Assembly (NCBI GenBank): GCA_024227975.1
Contig: JAAETV010000283.1
Location: 1 to 13,749 of the forward strand
Origin: Actinomycetes bacterium
GTDB taxonomy: Bacteria; Actinomycetota; Acidimicrobiia; Acidimicrobiales; SZUA-35
Length of the DNA stretch: 13,749 bases
Direction: 5' to 3'
Positions within the stretch are counted from its first letter, which is position 1, and each line of letters opens with the position of its first letter. Below are positions 1 through 8,567 of this stretch, piece by piece. Below the pieces are notes generated by a model. It saw nothing but the letters and a program-made list of their open reading frames with translations, had not been told where the DNA came from and did no database searches. The position numbers and the translations under genes were made by a program.

Positions 1-791
1 ACCACCGCCCGTCTGGCTTCCTGGGTGAAGGCATCTCCTCGGGTCCGGTCACCCGGGGCGACCAGGGCCCAGCCGAGGGCCATCCCCGCCGCCCCGGCGA
101 TGACCACGGCCGACAGCTCCAGCAATCCGTGGGGCAGGATCAGGCCCCAGAAGCGTGACTGCTGATCGGCCACGATGAACATACTCAAGGCGACCCCGAC
201 ATTGGCCCCGTTGTAGATCAGGATCAGGACCGAGCCCGCCCCAGCGAGAACGCCGGCGGCGAATGCGGTGAACGAGACCTGGATGTTGTTGATCAACACC
301 TCGGTGGCGAACTGGGCCGCCGGTTCGGTGCTGTAGTAGGCCTCGAACTCCTCGTCGACGTAGGCCGCCCGTTCGGCTTCGGTTCCGACATAGGCCAGAG
401 CCTCCTCGGTGCTGGACAGCCAGATGGCGACGATGGCGGCCGGTAGCAAGGTGGCGAGGGCAGCAATGGCGACGAAGCGACGGAGGTGCCAAACCGCGGC
501 CGGAAACGAGACGGCGAAGAAGCGGCGCCAGGCTGCCCCTGGACTGGACGTCCGACGGTAGAGGGTGGCGTTGGCCGCGGCCACGATGGAGGTCAGCTCA
601 ACGGTCAAGGTGGGGTCGGCGTAATGGTCCCGAGCGAAGCTGAGCTGGGTCGACACTCGCTGGTAGAGGGCGATCAACTCATCGACCTCATCGGGGGAAA
701 GCGAGGCGGGCCGGTGCCGGGCTCGGCCCGCCAGCTCAGCTAGCCGGTCCCAGGTCGGTCGGTTGTTTGCCAGATATCGATCGAGGTCCAC
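1..791 (-). CDS. SpoIIM/DUF95-family integral membrane protein, 3' end cut by window edge
   Basis: The minus strand reads openly from GTG at 791-789 to the left edge, giving 263 residues without a stop. An in-frame TAG lies four codons before the GTG, so this is the first possible start. The N-terminal ~95 residues are soluble and helical. Hydrophobic segments follow at about 104-126, 170-193, 195-208 and 217-244. The conserved SpoIIM-family HGLLEL motif is at about 221-226, inside a Gly/Ala-rich helix. Family members are usually a little over 300 residues, so perhaps 60 are missing. In sporulating Bacillus SpoIIM acts in engulfment, but actinobacterial homologues are common in non-sporulators, often beside RDD, MoxR ATPase and DUF58 genes, and their job is not settled. 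The divergent RDD neighbour fits that grouping. The family call is secure; the function is not known. An ATG ORF at 492-49 is a shadow in another frame. Confidence 0.9.
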   Translation of the reverse strand, partial: MDLDRYLANNRPTWDRLAELAGRARHRPASLSPDEVDELIALYQRVSTQLSFARDHYADPTLTVELTSIVAAANATLYRRTSSPGAAWRRFFAVSFPAAVWHLRRFVAIAALATLLPAAIVAIWLSSTEEALAYVGTEAERAAYVDEEFEAYYSTEPAAQFATEVLINNIQVSFTAFAAGVLAGAGSVLILIYNGANVGVALSMFIVADQQSRFWGLILPHGLLELSAVVIAGAAGMALGWALVAPGDRTRGDAFTQEARRAV

Positions 792-799
792 CGCCGGCC

Positions 800-806
800 T
801 ACGCTA
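800..806. promoter_or_regulatory. Shared bidirectional -10 box between spoIIM-like gene and RDD gene
   Basis: The heptamer TACGCTA reads as TACGCT on the plus strand (800-805), 7 nt before the RDD GTG at 813. On the minus strand it reads as TAGCGT (806-801), 9 nt before the SpoIIM GTG at 791. Both fit the actinobacterial TANNNT -10 pattern at a distance expected when transcription starts at the start codon. The whole intergenic gap is 21 bp, and neither gene has a usable Shine-Dalgarno. No -35 element is obvious. This is an inference from spacing. Confidence 0.6.
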
Positions 807-812
807 GCCGTC

Positions 813-1658
813 GTGAGCTCTTTGGGAACGACGACCGGTCGAGGGCCGACCGCCGGTGATCCATCATCAGCCCGATCCATCCACCACAACACGGTCGTGA
901 CCCCAGAGGGTGTGGTTCTCACTTTCCGGGCTGCTGGGGTCGGATCTCGCATGCTGGCCAAGGGGATCGATCTGATCCTCCAGCTTGTCGCCATCATTGC
1001 CGCCATCATCCTGGTCGCCATCATGGCTACTGTCGGGGGAGACGTCGCCGCCATCATCAGCATCTTCATCCTCCTCTTCACCATCTTCTGGGGCTACCCC
1101 ATTGCCTTCGAGACATGGTGGGACGGCAAGACGATCGGTAAGCGGGTCTTCGGACTCAAGGTCATGACGATCGAAGGGGGACCCGTCGGCCTCCGTCACT
1201 CCACCATCCGAGCCCTACTCGGAACCATCGACTTCTGGCTCCCGGCTCCGGGTGGGTTGGTGGCGTTGGGCTTCGCCCTCGGGTCGAAACGCAGCCAGCG
1301 CCTCGGCGATCTGGCGGCGGGCACGATCGTGGTACGGGTGCCGAAGGGCAGCCAGATGCCCGTGTTCTTCGCGCCAGCCCGGGGAGCGGAGTCGTACTAT
1401 GCAACCGTCGATCCCAGCCGCCTCCAGGCCAGCCACTACAGCCTGGTCCGTGAGTTCCTTCTCCGGTCGGGAGAGTTGTCGCCAGACTCTCGCCGTCGCC
1501 TCGGTGAGAAGCTGGCGGCCGCGATCGCCGAGGCCACCGGCAACCCTCGGCCCCCCGGCCTCAACCCCGATCAGTTCCTGGTGTCGCTCCTCTTCGCCGA
1601 CCAGGAGCGATACGCCGCCATGATGCCATCGCCCGATCCTGGCACCAGGGTCGCCTAG
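813..1658 (+). CDS. RDD-family membrane protein with C-terminal cytosolic extension
   Basis: The protein has 281 residues and a GTG start. Residues 1-40 are a soluble N-terminus. The RDD domain runs from about 40 to 176: R46 and D53 lie at the entry to the first helix (about 52-73), a second helix spans about 77-98, a TIGKRVFGLKV loop lies at about 107-117, and a short hydrophobic stretch at 147-157 leads to the QRLGDLAAGTIVV signature at 162-174. The last ~105 residues are hydrophilic and contain a helical segment rich in Arg, Leu and Ala (about 207-260), longer than in minimal RDD proteins. RDD proteins are thought to be transporters or membrane partners; a few act in Na+/H+ exchange, but most are uncharacterised. 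Its divergent pairing with SpoIIM is a recurrent actinobacterial arrangement. The start is supported by a -10 box 7 nt upstream. Function beyond the family is unknown. Confidence 0.88.
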   Translation: MSSLGTTTGRGPTAGDPSSARSIHHNTVVTPEGVVLTFRAAGVGSRMLAKGIDLILQLVAIIAAIILVAIMATVGGDVAAIISIFILLFTIFWGYPIAFETWWDGKTIGKRVFGLKVMTIEGGPVGLRHSTIRALLGTIDFWLPAPGGLVALGFALGSKRSQRLGDLAAGTIVVRVPKGSQMPVFFAPARGAESYYATVDPSRLQASHYSLVREFLLRSGELSPDSRRRLGEKLAAAIAEATGNPRPPGLNPDQFLVSLLFADQERYAAMMPSPDPGTRVA

Positions 1659-1670
1659 GAGCAGGGTCGC
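1646..1670. repeat. 9-bp direct repeat upstream of the cysteine desulfurase promoter
   Basis: CAGGGTCGC occurs at 1646-1654 and again at 1662-1670, a 16-bp period. The first copy runs to just before the RDD stop codon (1656-1658), and the second abuts the putative -10 box TAGCCT. It could be an operator or a chance repeat; a 9-mer pair this close is expected about once in a window of this size. Confidence 0.3.
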
Positions 1671-1676
1671 TAGCCT
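1671..1676 (+). promoter_or_regulatory. Putative leaderless -10 box (TAGCCT) for the cysteine desulfurase operon
   Basis: TAGCCT is followed by six bases and then the GTG start at 1683. The intervening GGAGGG looks like a Shine-Dalgarno but touches the start codon with no spacer, so it is unlikely to work as one. The same GCTAGCCT octamer precedes ligA. Transcription would begin at or next to the GTG. Confidence 0.6.
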
Positions 1677-1682
1677 GGAGGG

Positions 1683-2819
1683 GTGGTTCACTACCTCGAC
1701 AATGCAGCAACCACCATGGTTCGTCCCGAGGCGATTGGGGCGATGCTGCCGGCGTTCACCGAGCTCTACGGCAACCCATCGGGGGCCCATCGGATGGCCA
1801 AGGAGGCCAACCATCTCCTCGATGATGCCCGTGACACCGTGGCCACTGCCATGGGGGCCGAGGCGGGCCAGATCGTATTCACGGCCGGGGGCACCGAGGC
1901 TGACAACCTGGCCATCCGTGGTGTCATCGACGCTGTGGGTGGGCTACCGGTGTGTTCTGCGGTCGAGCATCATGCCGTCCTCGACCCGGTCGAGTATCTC
2001 GAAGGCCGGGTGGTTGGGGTTGGGACCGATGGCCGCCTCGACCTCGATCAGCTGGCGGCTGCGGTCGACGATTCGGTTTCTATCGTGTCGATCATGCTGG
2101 CCAACAACGAGACCGGCATCGTCCAGCCCCTGTCCGAAGTAGTGGGGATCGTCCGTCGCAAGGCCCCCGATGCCCTCGTCCACACCGACGCCGTCCAGGC
2201 TGTGTGCTGGCTCGACGTCGCCGAGGCAGCAACAGGGGTCGACCTGATCTCGATCAGTGCCCACAAGTTCGGAGGTCCCAAAGGGGTCGGCGCTCTGGTT
2301 GTCGGTGACCGAGCCCGCCTTCATCCCTTGTTCCTGGGGGGAGGCCAAGAGCGAGACCGCAGGGGGGGTACCCACAATGTCCCCGGCATCGCCGCCATGG
2401 CGGCTGCGCTGGATGGGGTGCTCAATGAGCGGCCGGTGGCTCGCACCCGGGTCGCATCTCTCCGTGATCGGTTGGCCGACGGGATTCGCAGCGCCATCGA
2501 CGGGGTCGTGGAGTCGGGGGTCCCCGGCCATGACCGCACCAACAAGACGGCAAACATCTGCCACCTCTGCTTCGAAGGGGTTGAGAGTGAGGCCCTCCTG
2601 TTCCTCCTGGAAAAGGAAGGCATCATGGCCTCCGCCGCCTCGTCGTGTGCCAGCGGGGCCATGGACCCGAGTCATGTCCTGGCGGCCATGGGCTACTCCC
2701 CCCAACTGGCCGGCGGCTCCTTGCGTCTCTCGCTCGGCTATTCCACGACTGAGGCCGATATCGACGCCGTCCTCGATGTGGTGCCCGCCGCCGTCAGCCA
2801 GCTTCGAGCCGGGAGCTGA
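1683..2819 (+). CDS. Cysteine desulfurase (NifS/IscS-type class V aminotransferase)
   Basis: This 378-residue PLP enzyme converts L-cysteine to alanine and holds the sulfur as a persulfide for tRNA thiolation and Fe-S assembly. The family motifs are visible in order: DNAATT at 6-11, TAGGTEADN at 67-75, the cofactor-stacking histidine region EHH at 95-97, NNETG at 141-145, HTDAVQ at 167-172, the PLP-binding lysine K195 in SAHKFGGPKG, and the catalytic cysteine C322 in SSCASG. Its length is typical of the group. The stop overlaps the mnmA start (TGATG), so the two are co-translated and MnmA is the likely main sulfur acceptor; Mycobacterium has the same pair (iscS-trmU). Whether the cell also uses it for Fe-S clusters cannot be judged here, so I leave the symbol open between iscS and nifS. 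The GTG start is supported by the TAGCCT box and by the MVHYLDNAAT N-terminus typical of the family. Confidence 0.96.
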   Translation: MVHYLDNAATTMVRPEAIGAMLPAFTELYGNPSGAHRMAKEANHLLDDARDTVATAMGAEAGQIVFTAGGTEADNLAIRGVIDAVGGLPVCSAVEHHAVLDPVEYLEGRVVGVGTDGRLDLDQLAAAVDDSVSIVSIMLANNETGIVQPLSEVVGIVRRKAPDALVHTDAVQAVCWLDVAEAATGVDLISISAHKFGGPKGVGALVVGDRARLHPLFLGGGQERDRRGGTHNVPGIAAMAAALDGVLNERPVARTRVASLRDRLADGIRSAIDGVVESGVPGHDRTNKTANICHLCFEGVESEALLFLLEKEGIMASAASSCASGAMDPSHVLAAMGYSPQLAGGSLRLSLGYSTTEADIDAVLDVVPAAVSQLRAGS

Positions 2820-3934
2820 TGGCCGTGGACATGGTTGGGTCGGGGAAGACTGTCATGGTTGCCATGTCGGGCGGGGTCGACTCGGCGGTAGCGGCTTCGG
2901 TGTTGGCCGAGGCCGGCCACGAGGTGGTCGGGGTGACCCTGAAGTTGTGGGGTGGTGACAGCGACTCCGGATGCTGCTCGGTCTCCGACGTCGACGACGC
3001 CCGCCGGGTGGCCCGCCAGATCGGCATCGAGCACCATGTCTTCAATCTCGGCCAGGACTTCGAGCGTTTCGTCATCGACCCCTATGTTGCTGATCATCAG
3101 GCCGGTCGGACCCCGAACCCCTGCATCGAGTGCAATCGCCACATCAAGTTCGACAAGTTGCTACGTCGAGCCGATGCCCTCGGGTTCGACTATGTCGCCA
3201 CCGGCCATCACGCCCAGATCGTGAGACAGAGCGGTCTCGGTCAGGGTCAGGGCGACGAGGTCCTGCGCATCGGGCGAGGGGCCGATCCGGCCAAGGACCA
3301 GTCCTATGTGTTGTACATGCTCGACCAGTCCCAGCTGGAGCGCCTCCTCCTACCAGTCGGGGCTCTGACCAAGGATGAGGTCCGCCAGCGGGCGGTCGAG
3401 CTTGGCCTTCGGGTGGCAGCCAAGCCCGACAGCCAAGATGTGTGCTTCATCCACTCCGACGGGGGCCGTCGGGCCTTCCTCGGCGACCGCATCCCCCTGG
3501 CTCCGGCCCGGCTGGTCGATCTCGACGGCAATACGGTCGGTCGGGTGGCCTCGGTCGAGCTGATGACGATCGGCCAGCGCCGGGGCCTCGATCTCGGGGG
3601 CGACGCCGAGCGTCGCTATGTCATCGACATCGACCCGCCGGCCGGGGTGGTGACCGTCGGGCATCGCTCCGATCTCATGGTCGAGAGTCAGTCCCTCGAG
3701 GAACTGGCCTTCTCCTTTGAGTGCTCGAGTGCTGGCGGTTCACCCATCCAAGGGGTCGAGACCAGGACCTTCCAGTGCTCTGCCCACGGACAGGCCCGCT
3801 CTGGCCGCTTGAGGGGGACAATCATCAACTGGGATAGCCCCCAGCCCATCGTGGCCCGAGGCCAGTCGATCGTGATCTACGACGGCGACCTCGTGCTTGG
3901 CGGCGGGATTGCTGGGCCGGTATGGGCCCGTTGA
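2819..3934 (+). CDS. mnmA: tRNA-specific 2-thiouridylase MnmA
   Basis: MnmA uses ATP and a relayed persulfide sulfur to make 2-thiouridine at wobble position 34 of tRNA(Lys), tRNA(Glu) and tRNA(Gln). The 371-residue protein has the PP-loop SGGVDS at 17-22, GCC at 51-53, the cysteine motif NPCIECN at 100-106, ATGHHA at 127-132, KDQSYVLYML at 159-168 and SQDVCFI at 205-211. C105 and C209 match the two catalytic cysteines. The position that is Asp in E. coli (PNPDxxCN) is Cys102 here, a change I recall in other actinobacterial MnmA proteins. The C-terminal beta-barrel domain (about 225-371) is present and the length is normal. The ATG overlaps the upstream stop, with GGGAG only 3 nt before it; an internal ATG at 2831 is an alternative start. 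The 3' end overlaps sua5. Confidence 0.97.
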   Translation: MAVDMVGSGKTVMVAMSGGVDSAVAASVLAEAGHEVVGVTLKLWGGDSDSGCCSVSDVDDARRVARQIGIEHHVFNLGQDFERFVIDPYVADHQAGRTPNPCIECNRHIKFDKLLRRADALGFDYVATGHHAQIVRQSGLGQGQGDEVLRIGRGADPAKDQSYVLYMLDQSQLERLLLPVGALTKDEVRQRAVELGLRVAAKPDSQDVCFIHSDGGRRAFLGDRIPLAPARLVDLDGNTVGRVASVELMTIGQRRGLDLGGDAERRYVIDIDPPAGVVTVGHRSDLMVESQSLEELAFSFECSSAGGSPIQGVETRTFQCSAHGQARSGRLRGTIINWDSPQPIVARGQSIVIYDGDLVLGGGIAGPVWAR

Positions 3935-4926
3935 GCCTCTCCACCACCCTCACTACCGACCTTCAGGTTGCCGTTGATGGTCTCCGCCGGGGCCTGCTCG
4001 TGGCCTTCCCAACCGAGACCGTCTACGGGCTGGGAGCTGATGCCGCCAACCCAGCTGCGGTGATCAAGGTATTCGAGGCCAAGGGGCGTCCCAGTGGTCA
4101 TCCCCTCATCGTCCATCTCGCCGATCGGTCACAGGTCGGGGCTTGGTCCGACCTCAGCCCCGAGCAGGCCGGGATCGTCGATCGGCTGGGTGAGGCCTTC
4201 TGGCCCGGTCCTCTGACCATCGTCGTCCCCCGCTCAGAGCTGGCCGCGGCGGAGACCGTTGGGGGCAAGGACACGATCGGATTGCGGGTTCCCGACCATC
4301 ATCTGGCTCTGGCCCTGTTGGGGGCGTTCGGGGGTGGGGTGGCTGCTCCCTCGGCCAACCGGTTCGGTCGAGTCAGTCCGACGACGGCGGCCCATGTTCT
4401 CGACGACCTGGACGGTCTGATCGACGTCGTGATCGACGGGGGCCCGACCGAGGTCGGGGTCGAGTCGACCATCGTCGAACTGGTCTCGGACCAGCCCGTC
4501 CTACTCCGCCCCGGGGGGATATCGGTCGAGCAGCTCAACGCGGTCTTGGACATCGAGATCAGCGACGGTCGTCGGGGGGAGGCTCGGGCCCCCGGCATGT
4601 TGGCCTCTCACTATGCCCCCGATGCCATGGTCGAGCTGGTCTCGTCGTCCCAGGTGGTTGGCTCCGACCTGGGCTCTCGCCTCGGACCCGAGGTGGGGGT
4701 GATCGCCCCCCACGAGGTCGACCACCAACCCTCGTGGTGCCTATCCGAAGATGCCGACGGCTACGCCCGAGCCCTCTATGCCACCCTCAGGGAGGCTGAC
4801 CGGGTGGGGGTGGAGAGGCTGTTGATCGTGCCTCCGGCGGGGGGTCCCCTCCTCGATGCGGTGCTTGATCGACTGGCAAAGGCGTCGTCTCGTCGGTCCT
4901 ACGACGGTCTGGCCAGGGGAACCTGA
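3922..4926 (+). CDS. L-threonylcarbamoyladenylate synthase, Sua5/YrdC/YwlC type
   Basis: The enzyme joins threonine, bicarbonate and ATP into threonylcarbamoyl-AMP, the first step of t6A formation at position 37 of ANN-decoding tRNAs. The YrdC domain covers about 8-205: TETVYGLGAD at 31-40, the substrate-binding KGRPSGHPL at 54-62, and the APSANRFGRVSPT loop at 142-154. The linker GMLASHYAPDA (225-235) and a further ~100 residues form the Sua5 C-terminal domain, so at 334 residues this is the long two-domain form rather than short TsaC. The ATG lies inside the mnmA 3' end (13-nt overlap). A TTG at 3931, straddling the mnmA TGA, is an alternative start. No strong Shine-Dalgarno is seen, so coupling to mnmA translation is likely. 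It faces the next gene tail to tail across 4 nt. Confidence 0.95.
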   Translation: MGPLSLSTTLTTDLQVAVDGLRRGLLVAFPTETVYGLGADAANPAAVIKVFEAKGRPSGHPLIVHLADRSQVGAWSDLSPEQAGIVDRLGEAFWPGPLTIVVPRSELAAAETVGGKDTIGLRVPDHHLALALLGAFGGGVAAPSANRFGRVSPTTAAHVLDDLDGLIDVVIDGGPTEVGVESTIVELVSDQPVLLRPGGISVEQLNAVLDIEISDGRRGEARAPGMLASHYAPDAMVELVSSSQVVGSDLGSRLGPEVGVIAPHEVDHQPSWCLSEDADGYARALYATLREADRVGVERLLIVPPAGGPLLDAVLDRLAKASSRRSYDGLARGT

Positions 4927-4930
4927 TGCG

Positions 4931-8462
<3,532 letters not shown>

Positions 8463-8468
8463 CGAACC

Positions 8469-8474
8469 ATTGTG
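8469..8474 (-). promoter_or_regulatory. Possible leaderless -10 box (CACAAT) for the secreted-protein gene
   Basis: On the minus strand CACAAT is followed by six bases (GGTTCG) and the GTG at 8462. It matches 4 of 6 positions of TATAAT but lacks the first T, so it is weaker than the other boxes in the window. It is listed because the spacing is the same. Confidence 0.35.
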
Positions 8475-8508
8475 CCAACAAGGGGTTCAGTCGAGAACAC
8501 GGCGGTAC

Positions 8509-8514
8509 TAGGCT
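8509..8514 (+). promoter_or_regulatory. Possible -10 box (TAGGCT) for the PASTA kinase gene
   Basis: TAGGCT is the TANNNT match I find in the 105-bp divergent gap for the kinase. It would start transcription near 8521 and leave a 5' leader of about 47 nt. Other AT-containing spots (around 8538-8542, 8547-8552 and 8553-8559) do not fit TANNNT. The kinase ATG has only a weak GGA at 8556-8558 as Shine-Dalgarno. Confidence 0.3.
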
Positions 8515-8567
8515 GCCGGTCAAGTCTCGGCGGACCGTACATCTCGTAGCCCTACGGATCCCGCCGC

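Noticed and set aside
49..492. 147-residue Arg/Gly-rich open frame on the minus strand
   Set aside because: It is a shadow: another minus-strand frame over the same bases reads as a full SpoIIM-family protein from GTG 791, with membrane helices and the HGLLEL motif.
1677..1682. GGAGGG as Shine-Dalgarno for the cysteine desulfurase
   Set aside because: It touches the GTG start with no spacer, so it cannot pair productively for that start; leaderless initiation fits better.
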